Shown here one piece after another: positions 30,152-40,562 of a stretch of 64,000 bases of DNA. Source of the DNA: Clostridium acetobutylicum ATCC 824 (GTDB lineage Bacteria > Bacillota > Clostridia > Clostridiales > Clostridiaceae); the NCBI RefSeq assembly GCF_000008765.1, contig NC_003030.1, positions 3,258,001-3,322,000 of the forward strand, in the 5' to 3' direction. Every line of letters begins with the position of its first letter. The stretch's first letter is position 1. Made by a program: the position numbers and the translations under genes. The notes below the pieces were generated by a model, which did not search any database, was not told the DNA's origin, and worked only from the letters and a program-made list of their open reading frames with translations.

Positions 30152-30790
30152 TTATCTTTTTTCCAAACACTTTTCCAATTTTCTTTTAACTCTTTGAAGT
30201 GCATTATCTATTGATTTAGAACATCTGTCCAAATCTTTTGCAATTTCTTGATACGATTTTCCCTCTAAATAAGACTCTAAAACCTCTATTTCTAAGCTAG
30301 AAAGTACCTTAAGCATATTTTTTCTTATCTTTGCTACTTCTTCTTTGCTTATAATAAGTTCTTCTGGATCAGATACTTCGACGCTTGATACTACATCAAA
30401 TAATGTTCTATCAGAATCTTCATCATATATCGGCTTGTTCAAAGAAACATATGTATTAAGCGGTATATGCTTTTGTCTTGTTGCTGTCTTTATTGCCGTA
30501 ATTATCTGTCTAGTTATGCAGATTTCTGCAAAAGCCTTAAAAGAAGCTAATTTGATAGGCTTGAAGTCTCTTATAGCCTTGTACAGTCCTATCATTCCCT
30601 CTTGACATATATCCTCTTTATCTGCACCTATTAAAAAATATGATTTTGCTTTTACTTTTACAAAATTAGAATACTTGTTAATTAAGTATTCTTGTGATTT
30701 CTCATCCCCGAGTTTTGCCATCATTACTATTTCTTCATCTAGTTTGTCATCAAAATTAATTTGCCGATTGCTAGCAATCTCATTTTCCAC
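30152..30790 (-). CDS. sigH: RNA polymerase sigma-H (Spo0H type)
   Basis: Sigma factor for early sporulation and stationary-phase genes. The 212 residues contain region 2 (SQEYLINKYSNFVKVKAKSY, then DICQEGMIGLYKAIRDF) and region 4 (SYQEIAKDLDRCSKSIDNAL). The start is a GTG at 30790 after a GGGGGG-type site. The frame is open to 30829, but that stretch contains the -10 box, upstream of the transcription start. Placement next to rlmB and yacP is the same as in Bacillus. Confidence 0.94.
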   Translation of the reverse strand: MENEIASNRQINFDDKLDEEIVMMAKLGDEKSQEYLINKYSNFVKVKAKSYFLIGADKEDICQEGMIGLYKAIRDFKPIKLASFKAFAEICITRQIITAIKTATRQKHIPLNTYVSLNKPIYDEDSDRTLFDVVSSVEVSDPEELIISKEEVAKIRKNMLKVLSSLEIEVLESYLEGKSYQEIAKDLDRCSKSIDNALQRVKRKLEKCLEKR

Positions 30791-30820
30791 TGATATCCCC
30801 CCTATGTAACCCACAAAACA

Positions 30821-30850
30821 ATTATACAATAGTAATATTTTTCAAGTCAA
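30821..30850 (-). promoter_or_regulatory. promoter of sigH
   Basis: A -35 TTGACT (30845-30850) and a perfect -10 TATAAT (30821-30826) with an 18-bp spacer lie between yacP and sigH. Transcription near 30814 would leave a leader of only about 24 nt and excludes the longer reading frame. It looks sigma-A dependent. Confidence 0.7.
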
Positions 30851-30855
30851 TATTT

Positions 30856-31374
30856 TCAAAGATTTTTTCTTATTTTATCCAGTTTTTCCATTATATTTTT
30901 ATCAATTCTATCTTCTAACCGATTATACTTCTTTTCATTTCTAATTTTCTCAGCTTTTTTGCTTATTCTCCCATGAATTTTTTGTACATCATTATAAAAT
31001 TCTATGGAAGACATTCTAGTAGATCCTCTTTGAAAAACAACCTGCTGTTCTAAATTATCGGATGTAACTACACAAACTTCAGATTTTCTTCCAACTTTAT
31101 TTACATATCTTTCAATAAAACTATCTGCTGTTTCTCCTGCCTTTGTATACACTATAGTAAATTTATCGTACATTTTAATCTTTTCTCCAGTGTTCCCAGG
31201 GATATGATGCGCATCAAAAACAACTATAATCTTGCAATTCGTAAATTCGCCGTATTCTACTAATACCTCTATAAGCTTATCTCTTGCACTCTCTAAACTC
31301 ACATCATCCTTAATAGAATTGAGTTTTCCCCAACTATTTATAACATTGTACCCATCCACAAGAATAGTTTTCAA
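30856..31374 (-). CDS. YacP-type NYN-domain ribonuclease
   Basis: A 172-residue NYN (PIN-like) nuclease; Bacillus YacP (Rae1) cleaves mRNA in the ribosomal A site. The acidic active-site residues are suggested by ILVDGYNVINSW at the start and KIIVVFDAHH in the middle, with CVVTSDNLEQQVVFQRGSTRM later. It starts with TTG at 31374 behind an AGGAAAA site, five bases after the rlmB stop. The C-terminal KIRNEKKYNRLEDRIDKNIM is a charged helix typical of the family. Confidence 0.88.
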   Translation of the reverse strand: MKTILVDGYNVINSWGKLNSIKDDVSLESARDKLIEVLVEYGEFTNCKIIVVFDAHHIPGNTGEKIKMYDKFTIVYTKAGETADSFIERYVNKVGRKSEVCVVTSDNLEQQVVFQRGSTRMSSIEFYNDVQKIHGRISKKAEKIRNEKKYNRLEDRIDKNIMEKLDKIRKNL

Positions 31375-31379
31375 TTTTC

Positions 31380-32138
31380 CTATCCTCTTTTTACAATTCT
31401 TTGCTTTAAAATTTCATACATAACAATACCTGCAGCAACAGATGCGTTAAGAGAGTTGACTTTACCTACCATTGGGATTTTTACAAGCACATCACATTTT
31501 TGCTTTGTGAGCTTTGAAATTCCCCTTCCTTCACTTCCTATTACGAGAGCTAAGGCCCCAGTCATATTTTGATTGTAGCAGTAATTTTCTCCATCAATTT
31601 CTGCTCCATAAACCCAAATTCCCTCTTTTTTAAGCTTATCTATTGCAAGATTTATGTTACTTACTTTGGCTATTTTTACGTATTTAACTGCACCCGCAGA
31701 AGTTTTGTATACTGTTGGGGTCACACCTACATTTCTTCTTTTAGGTATTATAATTCCATGTACTCCACATAATTCAGCAGTCCTTATAATAGAGCCCAAA
31801 TTATGAGGATCTTCTATTTCATCTAACACAAGTATAAAAGGATCTTCATTCTTTTCCTTTGCATTTAAAATGATATCATCTACATCACAGTAATTATAAG
31901 GCGTTGATATGGCTATTACACCTTGATGTACTCCTCCATTAGATATCTTATCTAGCTTTTTTCTATCAACATATTTAACAGGTATTCCTTTTTCTTTAGC
32001 TTTTGCAAGTATTACATTTATGGAACCTTCACTTTTTCCACTAGAAACTAATACTTGCTCTATAGTTGAATCAGATTTTAATGCCTCTATCACAGCATTT
32101 CTACCTTCTATTAAATCTTCTCTTTCTTTATTATCCAT
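31380..32138 (-). CDS. rlmB: 23S rRNA 2'-O-methyltransferase, RlmB/TrmH family
   Basis: SPOUT-fold enzyme expected to methylate the 2'-OH of G2251 (E. coli numbering) or a related site. The N-terminal substrate domain (EGRNAVIEALKSD to GVIAISTPY) precedes the knot domain with DEIEDPHNLGSIIRTAELCG, LVIGSEGRGISKL and NSLNASVAAGIVMYEI, the three SpoU motifs. The start is the ATG at 32138 with a TGGAGG site; 252 residues. It lies 21 bp after the thyX-like gene. Confidence 0.9.
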   Translation of the reverse strand: MDNKEREDLIEGRNAVIEALKSDSTIEQVLVSSGKSEGSINVILAKAKEKGIPVKYVDRKKLDKISNGGVHQGVIAISTPYNYCDVDDIILNAKEKNEDPFILVLDEIEDPHNLGSIIRTAELCGVHGIIIPKRRNVGVTPTVYKTSAGAVKYVKIAKVSNINLAIDKLKKEGIWVYGAEIDGENYCYNQNMTGALALVIGSEGRGISKLTKQKCDVLVKIPMVGKVNSLNASVAAGIVMYEILKQRIVKRG

Positions 32139-32159
32139 ATTTCCTCCAAAATACATATT

Positions 32160-33479
32160 TTAAGCAAATTTATTTTTCATAATCATTTGTTTTCCACAAG
32201 TAAATTTTCCTTCTTTGCACTTTCCAAATACACATGAAGGAAGCGCCTTAACATATAATACTTGAGATAGCTTTCTTAGTTTTTCAAGCTTCTTAGTTGA
32301 AAGTTCCCTTATTTCCCATTGAGCATTAAAACATATTCTATCAGCCAACATCTGACAATCTATTCTCGCATTTGTTGATATAACAAGCTTTATTCGATCA
32401 CAGTTAAGAAGAAAATTTAGCGATTTCTCTTCACCATATTCTTTAAGCACATATTTTCTAAACTTTTTAAATTCATGTGTTAATTCAACAAATCTATTAT
32501 AAAATTCAGATTCCTTAACGGTACTTGGAACTACTACTTCTCTTTTTTCATCTTGTATTATATTAAATAAAGCTTCCCTATGATTTTCAGATAACCTATG
32601 CCTTATCTGTTGATGATAAGTTACCATACTGCACATCATTCCAAAGGTAGTTCTTGCTTGCTCTGCTATACTCTCATGACCATATCCTAATACTCTTTCA
32701 GATACACCCTTTGCCTTTTCTGTAGCATTGTCTCCCCAAAGCTCCATAACCTCTGACGGAGTTTTATCGTGAGTACTGGTTATAGCACCAAGTCCAACCT
32801 TAAGATCCAAGTCTTCAAAAGAATTAAGTAGAACTATATTATCACATTCACTTATTTTATCAAACGCTGATTTATAAAAGTTTTCAATAAGTTTACGATT
32901 ATAATTACTTTTTAGCTTTGATAAAAACAAGGAAAGCTTTTCCGGCAACTTACTTAAAACAAGCTTTTTTAAATCGCTAAAAATTTCACTGTAATGTCTA
33001 TCATTAAGCAAGTAAAAGAAATCTATAAGCTTTTCCCCGTTCATTGCCATGCTTATATTCGTCTTACAGGCTAAAGGAAGTATATATCTAGCATCCTCAA
33101 TAGGTATACCATATAAATAGTTTTCGGCTTTAGGTCTCCCTTTAAATTGTCCCTCTTTAAGACGTGACATCTCCTCATAAAGTTCAAAAGCTTTTCTAAG
33201 TAGCTCTTTTGCTTTTAATTCGTCTTCATGCCTTAAGTCTGGAAGATCAAAAGAATTTTCTTTAAGTGTTACATACCTTTGACTTTGCTGAACATATGAT
33301 GCCTTAAGTTCACATATCAAAGTACTTTGAAGCCTATTAATTCCTTCTAAAACAAAAGAAACATTTGCACACTTTAAAATTTCTCTTAACTCACTAACTT
33401 CTATATTTTCAGTATTTTCTATACTTAATATTCCTTCAATTTCACATAATCCTGTTTGCTCAAAATTAGTTATCTTCAA
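32160..33479 (-). CDS. thyX: double-domain ThyX (flavin-dependent thymidylate synthase)
   Basis: 439 residues, about twice the usual ThyX. The C-terminal half (about 215-420) aligns with ThyX: VLGYGHESIAEQARTTFG, the FAD/dUMP motif RHRLSENHREA, and CFNAQWEIREL. The N-terminal half also aligns: VSFVLEGINRLQSTLICELK then ASYVQQSQRYV, and DARYILPLACKTNISMAMNG. The motif RHR-x7-S is split between the halves. The N-half keeps the x7-S-x-R-Y part but lacks RHR; the C-half keeps RHR but has Ala for the Ser. It starts with TTG. It may be an active pseudo-dimer or a divergent relative; activity cannot be told from sequence. Confidence 0.82.
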   Translation of the reverse strand: MKITNFEQTGLCEIEGILSIENTENIEVSELREILKCANVSFVLEGINRLQSTLICELKASYVQQSQRYVTLKENSFDLPDLRHEDELKAKELLRKAFELYEEMSRLKEGQFKGRPKAENYLYGIPIEDARYILPLACKTNISMAMNGEKLIDFFYLLNDRHYSEIFSDLKKLVLSKLPEKLSLFLSKLKSNYNRKLIENFYKSAFDKISECDNIVLLNSFEDLDLKVGLGAITSTHDKTPSEVMELWGDNATEKAKGVSERVLGYGHESIAEQARTTFGMMCSMVTYHQQIRHRLSENHREALFNIIQDEKREVVVPSTVKESEFYNRFVELTHEFKKFRKYVLKEYGEEKSLNFLLNCDRIKLVISTNARIDCQMLADRICFNAQWEIRELSTKKLEKLRKLSQVLYVKALPSCVFGKCKEGKFTCGKQMIMKNKFA

Positions 33480-33486
33480 TTTATCT

Positions 33487-33912
33487 TCACCCTTTGCTAT
33501 TTTCCTTTATTTCTACGACCTTTTCTAATATAAAATTTAGCCTATCAATTTGATTTGTTAGATAAAGATATCCTATTAAAGCCTCAAAACCAGTTGACGC
33601 TCTATACTCGCATATATCAGCATTTTTAGGCGAAGTAGCTGATTTTGCATTTCTTCCTCTCTTATATATCCTTACCTCTTCTTCATTTAACTCGTCATAA
33701 ATTTCCTTCATAAAGGTACTTTGTGCATGAGCTTTTACAAATTCAATTGCCTTTATGTGAAGCCTATGTACTGTCATTTCATCGTATTTATCTACTATGT
33801 ATATCCTCACAAAATTTTCGTAAACAGCATCTCCTACAAAAGCTAATACTAAGGGATTCAGCTGTACTGCTCTTGTCTTTGTAAATTTATCATTTAATAT
33901 ATTAAAATCCAT
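33487..33912 (-). CDS. mrnC: Mini-ribonuclease III
   Basis: RNase III catalytic domain without a double-stranded RNA-binding domain; in Bacillus it matures 23S rRNA. The 141 residues include the acidic catalytic helix NPLVLAFVGDAVYENFVRIY and the second acidic motif TGFEALIGYLYL. The start is the ATG at 33912 behind an AGGAG site; a frame to 33960 has no support. It lies seven bases before the thyX-like gene. No convincing promoter was found in the 33913-34040 spacer. Confidence 0.93.
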   Translation of the reverse strand: MDFNILNDKFTKTRAVQLNPLVLAFVGDAVYENFVRIYIVDKYDEMTVHRLHIKAIEFVKAHAQSTFMKEIYDELNEEEVRIYKRGRNAKSATSPKNADICEYRASTGFEALIGYLYLTNQIDRLNFILEKVVEIKENSKG

Positions 33913-34040
33913 TAAAGCATCTCCTAATTTTATCAGTTTTAAATAATAAAAACTATTCATTTATCTATGATAAAGATATTATAAAAAAGATTATATCATA
34001 TAAAAAATGATTCTCGAAGTTTTTTGGTTATAATATACGT

Positions 34041-34073
34041 AAAAAGAAGTCAGGCTGTCTTCCCAACTTCTAA
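34041..34073 (-). terminator. terminator of the trp operon
   Basis: On the minus strand AGAAGT faces ACTTCT with a short GG/CC inner helix, followed by TTTTTA, 16 bases after the trpA stop codon. It separates the trp operon from the downstream mrnC-thyX-rlmB-yacP group. Confidence 0.7.
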
Positions 34074-34088
34074 AAAAACTTTTTATGC

Positions 34089-34880
34089 TTATAATACTTC
34101 ATTAACCTGTGAAATAAATTCTCCTACTTTACGAATCATCTCTTCCTTTGGTATATCCTCCTCAACAATTTTCATAACAGCACTTCCTATAATAACTCCA
34201 TCACAATATTCTTTCATCTTTTGTGCCATTTCTGGACTAGATATGCCGAAGCCTATGCATTTAGGTACATTCGAAGCTTTTGAAACTACATCTATATAAG
34301 CTTTAACATCATTAGCTATAATATTTCTAACTCCAGTAACTCCATTAGTAGAAACACAATATATAAAGCCCTTGGCCCCATTAACTATTTTACCTATTCT
34401 ATCCTCTGAAGTAGGTGCTACAAGTGGTATTATATAAAATTCATATCTGTCTGCTATTTCTTTCACCCTTTCTCTTTCTTCAAGAGGTAAATCTGGTATT
34501 ACTATTCCATCTACGCCAGATTCTTTGGAATCTTTAATAAACTTCTCTAATCCATATTTAAAAACACATCCAAAGTATCCCATATAGACTATTGGTATTT
34601 TAACATTTTTACGTACCTCTTTTACCATATTCATTATATCCTTTATCTTAAGTCCATTATTAAGAGCTCCAGATGAAGATATTTGTATAATAGGACCATC
34701 TGCAACGGGATCTGAGTAAGGTATTCCAAGCTCTATTAAATCAGCTCCGGATTTCTCCATTTCAATAACTATTTTCTTTGTCGTTTCAACATCAGGATAT
34801 CCACTTGTAACAAATGGAATCATAGCTTTTTTGTTTTTATATTTTAACTCCTTAAATTTCAAATCAATTTTATTTGCCAT
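34089..34880 (-). CDS. trpA: tryptophan synthase alpha chain
   Basis: Cleaves indole-3-glycerol phosphate to indole and glyceraldehyde 3-phosphate; indole is channelled to TrpB. The 263 residues have the catalytic acids E50 in [11 protein letters not shown] and D61 in PVADGP, and the phosphate site near [11 protein letters not shown]. The first 11 bases overlap trpB. Last gene of the operon. Confidence 0.97.
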   Translation of the reverse strand: MANKIDLKFKELKYKNKKAMIPFVTSGYPDVETTKKIVIEMEKSGADLIELGIPYSDPVADGPIIQISSSGALNNGLKIKDIMNMVKEVRKNVKIPIVYMGYFGCVFKYGLEKFIKDSKESGVDGIVIPDLPLEERERVKEIADRYEFYIIPLVAPTSEDRIGKIVNGAKGFIYCVSTNGVTGVRNIIANDVKAYIDVVSKASNVPKCIGFGISSPEMAQKMKEYCDGVIIGSAVMKIVEEDIPKEEMIRKVGEFISQVNEVL

Positions 34881-36054
34881 TTTTATTTTCCTCCATATTT
34901 TTCATTACAGTATTTACATCCTTATCTCCTCTTCCAGAAAGATTTATAATAACAATCTCATCTTTTGATAGGCTAGGTGCCAGTTTCATAGCATAGGCTA
35001 CTGCATGAGAACTCTCAAGCGCAGGTATTATTCCTTCCTTTTCCGATAAATACAAAAACGCCTTTAAGGCTTCTTTATCAGTTACAGCCTCATAGCTTGC
35101 TCTTTCTTTTTCCTTTAAGTAAGAATGCTGTGGTCCCACTCCTGGATAATCAAGCCCCGCAGATACTGAATATGCTGGAGTTATTTGACCATCTTCGTCT
35201 TGAAGCACATAAGTCATCATTCCATGTATTATACCTACACTTCCTTTTGTAAGCGTTGCCGCATGCATTGGAGTATCAATCCCGAGCCCAGCTGCTTCAA
35301 CACCTATAAGCTTCACTCCTTCATCCTTAATAAAAGGATAAAATATACCCATGGAGTTACTTCCCCCTCCTACACATGCAACAACATAGTCTGGAAGTCT
35401 TCCTTCTGCTTTTAATATCTGCTTTCTAGCCTCTTCTCCTATAATCTTTTGAAAGTCTTTTACTATAGTTGGATACGGATGCGGACCCATTACTGAACCT
35501 ATTACATAGTAAGTATTGTCTATATTCGTAACCCAATCTCTCATAGCTGCGTTTATTGCATCCTTTAAAGTATTAGTGCCCGATTTTACTGAATTCACTT
35601 TTGCTCCTAATATCTTCATTCTAAACACATTAAGCGCTTGCCTTTCAACATCTTCTGCTCCCATAAACACTTCACATTCTAATCCAAACAAAGCTGCTGC
35701 TGTAGCCGTAGCAACTCCATGCTGTCCTGCTCCTGTTTCTGCTATGACTCTCTTTTTTCCCATTCTCTTTGCCAAAAGTACTTGTCCTAAAGCATTATTT
35801 AACTTATGGGAACCTGTATGATTTAAATCCTCTCTTTTTAGATATATTTTTGCTCCACCAAGATTCTTTGTCATGTTTTCAGCAAAATATAGTGGTGTTT
35901 CTCTTCCAACATATTTTTCAAGATAATACTTGTATTCCATCATAAATTTTTCATCATTTATTGCCTTATTAAATTCAACCTCAAGTTCATTTATTGCATT
36001 CATTAATGTCTCTGGAACATACTGTCCTCCAAATTTTCCAAATCTTCCATTCAT
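34870..36054 (-). CDS. trpB: tryptophan synthase beta chain
   Basis: PLP enzyme that joins indole and serine to make tryptophan. The 394 residues show the PLP lysine K84 in [12 protein letters not shown], the [11 protein letters not shown] motif and the phosphate-binding VGGGSNSMG. This is the usual TrpB1 type that pairs with TrpA. It overlaps trpF by four bases and trpA by 11. Confidence 0.98.
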   Translation of the reverse strand: MNGRFGKFGGQYVPETLMNAINELEVEFNKAINDEKFMMEYKYYLEKYVGRETPLYFAENMTKNLGGAKIYLKREDLNHTGSHKLNNALGQVLLAKRMGKKRVIAETGAGQHGVATATAAALFGLECEVFMGAEDVERQALNVFRMKILGAKVNSVKSGTNTLKDAINAAMRDWVTNIDNTYYVIGSVMGPHPYPTIVKDFQKIIGEEARKQILKAEGRLPDYVVACVGGGSNSMGIFYPFIKDEGVKLIGVEAAGLGIDTPMHAATLTKGSVGIIHGMMTYVLQDEDGQITPAYSVSAGLDYPGVGPQHSYLKEKERASYEAVTDKEALKAFLYLSEKEGIIPALESSHAVAYAMKLAPSLSKDEIVIINLSGRGDKDVNTVMKNMEENKNGK

Positions 36055-36668
36055 TTAAACTTCCTCACTCTCATTATAAATTTTTTTATCTTCTCTTCAT
36101 CCTTAAAGCCATCTGTCTCTACTCCACTGGAAACATCTACAGCAAAAGGGTTAAGTACCTCTATACATTTTTCAACATTGTCTATATTTAAGCCACCCGC
36201 TGCAATAATTGGCTTTAGTATTTTATCTTGGTTTTCCTTAAGTAAATTCCAATTAAAACTCTTCCCAGTACCTCCTCTATTAGTGCCATCATATCCATCT
36301 ACTAAAAAAGCATCTATTCTGTAATTTTTAAATTTTTCTACATCTTTACCAGCTGTTACATTAACTGCTTTCCATACTTTAAATCCCTTTAATTTATCTA
36401 TATATTCTTCATTTTCATCCCCATGAAGCTGCACTATATCAAGTTTTACTCTAAAAGAAACTTCCTTTACCTTTTCTATGTCCTCATTTACAAACACACC
36501 AACTTTTTTAATAGATACATCTAGTTTGTCTGCAAGTTTTTCTGCTTTGTACATATCGACCTGACGCTTACTTTTAGCAAATACAAAACCTACATAGTTA
36601 GGCTTATACTTATTTACTATTTCTATATCTTCTTCTCTTCTTATTCCACATACCTTAATTTTAACCAT
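36051..36668 (-). CDS. trpF: phosphoribosylanthranilate isomerase
   Basis: TIM-barrel enzyme that performs the Amadori rearrangement of PRA to CdRP. The 205 residues begin [20 protein letters not shown] with the catalytic cysteine in KVCGIR, and end with the phosphate-binding [10 protein letters not shown] and [11 protein letters not shown]. It overlaps trpC by eight bases and trpB by four. Confidence 0.97.
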   Translation of the reverse strand: MVKIKVCGIRREEDIEIVNKYKPNYVGFVFAKSKRQVDMYKAEKLADKLDVSIKKVGVFVNEDIEKVKEVSFRVKLDIVQLHGDENEEYIDKLKGFKVWKAVNVTAGKDVEKFKNYRIDAFLVDGYDGTNRGGTGKSFNWNLLKENQDKILKPIIAAGGLNIDNVEKCIEVLNPFAVDVSSGVETDGFKDEEKIKKFIMRVRKFK

Positions 36669-37449
36669 TATCCTTAGCCTTCTTTAAAAATTCATTTATA
36701 CCCTTTAAATCATCTATATTTCTCATAAAGGTTTCACCTATTAAAACAGCATTCACTCCTATTGATCTCAAATACAATATATCTTCTGGTGTTTTTATTG
36801 AGCTTTCTGAAACAATTATTCTATCCCTTGGTACGTATTTCATAAGCCTCTTTGTAGTTGTAATATCTGTAGAAAAATCCCTTAAATCTCTGTTGTTTAT
36901 TCCTATTATGCTGCAACCAATTTCAGACGCTAATTTTGCTTCTTCCTCATTATGAACCTCAGTTATAGAATCAAGTCCAAGTTCCAGTGTTCTATTGTAA
37001 AAGCATTCCAGCTTATCTTTAAGTACTGCTGCTATTAACAAAACAGCGTCTGCTCCTATAAGCTTGGCTTCATAAAGTTGATATTCATCTACTATAAAAT
37101 CCTTTCTAAGTATGGGTTTAGAGTTCACTTCTTTTACAATCTTAATGTATTCATTTTTTCCCAGGAAATATTTCTTTTCCGTAAGAATCGACACTGCATC
37201 TATGTTTATATTTTCATAAATTTGTCCTATTTTTACGGGATTAAAATCTTCCCTTATAACTCCCTTAGATGGTGATGCCTTTTTAATTTCTGCTATTATA
37301 GATATATTTTCTTTTTCGAGAGCTTCTTTAAAATTTCTCTTATCTAAATTTAAAGAATTCAATTTTGATTTTATATCATCTAAGCTAAGCGCCTTTTTAT
37401 CCTCTATAAGCTGGAGCTTTTTATCACGAACAATATCATCAAGTATCAA
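36661..37449 (-). CDS. trpC: indole-3-glycerol phosphate synthase
   Basis: Closes the indole ring from CdRP. The 262 residues include the catalytic lysine in IIAEIKKASPSKGVI, a second in PILRKDFIVDEYQ, and the phosphate site INNRDLRDFSTD. It is a stand-alone TrpC, not fused to TrpF. It follows trpD by 12 bp and overlaps trpF. Confidence 0.97.
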   Translation of the reverse strand: MILDDIVRDKKLQLIEDKKALSLDDIKSKLNSLNLDKRNFKEALEKENISIIAEIKKASPSKGVIREDFNPVKIGQIYENINIDAVSILTEKKYFLGKNEYIKIVKEVNSKPILRKDFIVDEYQLYEAKLIGADAVLLIAAVLKDKLECFYNRTLELGLDSITEVHNEEEAKLASEIGCSIIGINNRDLRDFSTDITTTKRLMKYVPRDRIIVSESSIKTPEDILYLRSIGVNAVLIGETFMRNIDDLKGINEFLKKAKDNG

Positions 37450-37461
37450 CTAAAATCCCTC

Positions 37462-38457
37462 CTATACAAGTTCTTCATATTTTTGAAACGCCTTACCGCT
37501 GTCTATAATATTGCAAGCTAGCCTTACTCCGTCCTTTAAGTTTTCTGTGATTTTCCCAATATATAGGGCTGCTGCTGCATTTAAAACTGCAATATCTCTT
37601 TTAGGTCCACCTTTTCCCTTTAAAATATCTATTATTATCTCTGCGTTTTCCTTAGGAGTTCCGCCCCTTACATCCTCAATTTTAGAACGCTTGATTCCAA
37701 AATCCTCAGGTTTTATTACATAATCTTTTATTCTTCCGTCTTTTATTTCACTTACAAAGGTTGAGCCTGTTATAGTTATTTCATCTAAGCCATCACATCC
37801 ATTTAAAACCATTGCTTTTTCTAATCCACACTTAAGGAGAACTTCTGCTAATGGATGAGTTAATTTTTGATCAAATACTCCAAGCACCTGCCCACCTATA
37901 TTGCATGGATTTGTAAGTGGTCCTAAAAGATTAAATATGGTTTTGAAACCAAGGCTTTTTCTCACAGGGGCAACATTTTTCATAGCCTTGTGATAACTTT
38001 GTGCAAATATAAAAGCCATACCCTTTTCTTCAATTTCTCTTTTAACCTCTTCTGGCTTTAGATTTATACTTACCCCAAGCTCTGTTAATACATCTGCACT
38101 TCCACTTTTACTAGAACCTGCCCTATTACCATGCTTAGCTATCTTAACTCCTCCCGCTGCTGCAATTATGCTTGAGCAAGTGGACACATTAAAGGTTTTT
38201 CCACCATCTCCTCCTGTTCCACAGGTATCTATAGCGTATAAATTGTTCACCTCTACTTTAACAGCATGCTCCTTCATGGCCCTCGCACAGCCTAATATTT
38301 CTTCTACCTCTTCACCCTTCATTCTAAGACCAGTTAAAAAAGCTGCCATATCTATTTCACTTACTTTTCCGTCCATAATTTCATTCATCGCGCCATAAGC
38401 TTCATTCTCACTTAAAGTTTCAAATCGAACAATTTTTTTAATAGCATCCTTTAACAT
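37462..38457 (-). CDS. trpD: anthranilate phosphoribosyltransferase
   Basis: Transfers phosphoribose from PRPP to anthranilate. The 331 residues contain the PRPP loop [37 protein letters not shown], and the GPLTNP motif. It is a free-standing TrpD, not fused to the amidotransferase. The start overlaps trpG by 20 bases, so translation is probably coupled. Confidence 0.97.
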
Positions 38458-39025
38458 TACAAATACCCCCTAAAAAGTTTTTAATAAGCTTTCTTCCATC
38501 TTCCGTAAAGTATGACTCAGGATGAAATTGAATTCCGAATATTTTGTATCTTTTATGCCTTACTGCCATTATTACTCCATCATCAGTTTCTGCTGTTATA
38601 TAAAGTTCATTAGGAAAACTATATTTATCAGCAACAAGAGAATGATACCTCATGACTTTTAAAGGATTTTTTATACCTTCAAAAATTTCCTTTTCGTCAT
38701 GCTTTATTACAGATGTCTTACCATGCATAATAGTCTGTGCCCCAATTACTTTGCCTCCAAAGGCTTCGGCTATAGATTGATGTCCTAAGCAAATTCCTAG
38801 AATAGGTATAAATTCACCTAATCTTTTAACGACTTCTATAGAAATTCCAGCATCATAAGGAGTGCCAGGTCCCGGAGAAATTATTATTCCTTCTGGCTTC
38901 ATTTTCTTTATATCCTCTAGCGAAATTTCATCATTTCTTGCAACTTTTACATCCTTGTATATCTCACCCACATATTGATATAGGTTATAAGTAAAGGAAT
39001 CATAATTATCTATTATTAAAATCAC
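38438..39025 (-). CDS. trpG: anthranilate synthase glutamine amidotransferase
   Basis: Supplies ammonia from glutamine to TrpE. The class I amidotransferase triad is C79 (LGICLGHQS), H168 and E170 (GIQFHPES). The ISPGPGTP loop is present. 195 residues. In many Firmicutes this subunit also serves aminodeoxychorismate synthase; whether that is so here cannot be judged. The start codon lies directly next to the trpE stop. Confidence 0.96.
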
Positions 39026-40453
39026 TTATATCACTTCCTTAAGAATTTGGGATTTATTCATACTCTCTTCGTACTCATTTTCAGGGATGGAATCATACAC
39101 AACTCCACCGCCTGCCTGTGCATATGCTTTACCTTCTTTTATGACAAGAGTTCTTATAGCAATACATGTATCCATGTTTCCGTCATAAGAAAAATACCCG
39201 ACTGCACCTGCATAACAGCCTCTCTTTGTGTTCTCTAATTCGTCTATTATCTCCATAGCTCTTATTTTAGGCGCTCCTGACACTGTACCAGCTGGAAGAC
39301 ATGATTTTAAAGCTTCAAAGCAATCGTATTCTTTTTTAAGCCTTCCAGAAACCTTAGACACTATGTGCATAACATGTGAATACAATTCCACTTCCATAAA
39401 CTTATCCACAGTAACTGTGCCAAACTCACTTATTTTCCCTATATCGTTTCTAGCCAGGTCTAAAAGCATTGAATGTTCCGCTATTTCCTTCTCATCATTT
39501 ATAAGCTCGCTCTTAAGCTTAATATCCTCTTGTTCATTTTTTCCTCTAGGTCTTGTTCCCGCTATTGGATTTGTTATTACCCTATCCTTAAACACACATA
39601 CCAAACTCTCGGGCGATGAACCTGTAACCTGAAAATCATTAAAGTCTATATAGAAAAGATATGGGGATGGATTTTTGCCTCTAAGCCTTCTGTACACATT
39701 AAACGGTCTTTCATCTATATCCATTACAAACCTTTGAGAAGGAACCATTTGAAAAATATCACCCTTAACTATATATTCCTGAGCTTTTTTTACCATTTTG
39801 CAAAATTCATCCTTTGTAAAATTAGAACTTATATTAGCTGGATTATGACTTTCCGGAAGCTTGTGCATTTCTCTAGTTTTTTTTGAAATTTCACTCAATT
39901 CAAAAAGTTCTTGTTTGATTTCTTTGTAGGATTTATCATCTTCTCTAAACACATTATAGATGTATACAATACTGTTTTTCACATGGTCATAGCAGATAAT
40001 TTTTTTATAAAACATGAGAATAGCATCTGGTATTTTTAAATCATCTTCATTTAAGCTGGGTATTTTTTCGTATTGCTTTATTATGTCGTAGCCTACATAC
40101 CCTACTCCTCCACCACAAAAAGGATATTTACTCTTTTCAATCTTTCCTTCCTCAGTAAGCTTTCTTGCAACCTTAAGGAATTTATCTTCTACTTTTTTTA
40201 CATAGCCATTCCTAATAATTTCAGTATTGTTACTAAATCCTTTTATTATTGCATAAGGATTAGCTCCTATGAAAGAATATCTTCCTTTAGATTCCGAAAA
40301 TAAGTTACTCTCAAGCAAGAACTTGTTTTTCCCTTCTAGATTATAAAATAATGATATTGGAGTTATCTCATCTCCATTTTCCTCGTAAATAACTTGAAAT
40401 GCTTTTTTTAACTTTTTGTTATCATTAAACTGTTCTTCTGAAATATTGTACAT
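39026..40453 (-). CDS. trpE: anthranilate synthase component I
   Basis: First enzyme of the pathway, converting chorismate and ammonia to anthranilate. The 475 residues begin MYNISEEQFNDNKKLKKAFQ after an AAAGGAGAG site; the frame extends to 40474 without support. The LLES element (KFLLESNLFSESKGRYSFIG) that binds feedback tryptophan is present, favouring TrpE over PabB. The catalytic core carries IAGTRPRG, LPAGTVSGAPKIRAME and GCYAGAVGYF. Confidence 0.95.
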   Translation of the reverse strand: MYNISEEQFNDNKKLKKAFQVIYEENGDEITPISLFYNLEGKNKFLLESNLFSESKGRYSFIGANPYAIIKGFSNNTEIIRNGYVKKVEDKFLKVARKLTEEGKIEKSKYPFCGGGVGYVGYDIIKQYEKIPSLNEDDLKIPDAILMFYKKIICYDHVKNSIVYIYNVFREDDKSYKEIKQELFELSEISKKTREMHKLPESHNPANISSNFTKDEFCKMVKKAQEYIVKGDIFQMVPSQRFVMDIDERPFNVYRRLRGKNPSPYLFYIDFNDFQVTGSSPESLVCVFKDRVITNPIAGTRPRGKNEQEDIKLKSELINDEKEIAEHSMLLDLARNDIGKISEFGTVTVDKFMEVELYSHVMHIVSKVSGRLKKEYDCFEALKSCLPAGTVSGAPKIRAMEIIDELENTKRGCYAGAVGYFSYDGNMDTCIAIRTLVIKEGKAYAQAGGGVVYDSIPENEYEESMNKSQILKEVI

Positions 40454-40562
40454 AACACACTCTCCTTTTTTCAAAACATTAAAAATTTTTAGATTATTAT
40501 GTCTTTTATCTGTGCAACTATGCTTTTAAAAGTTCTACGATATTAGTTTCAAATTTTAATAA

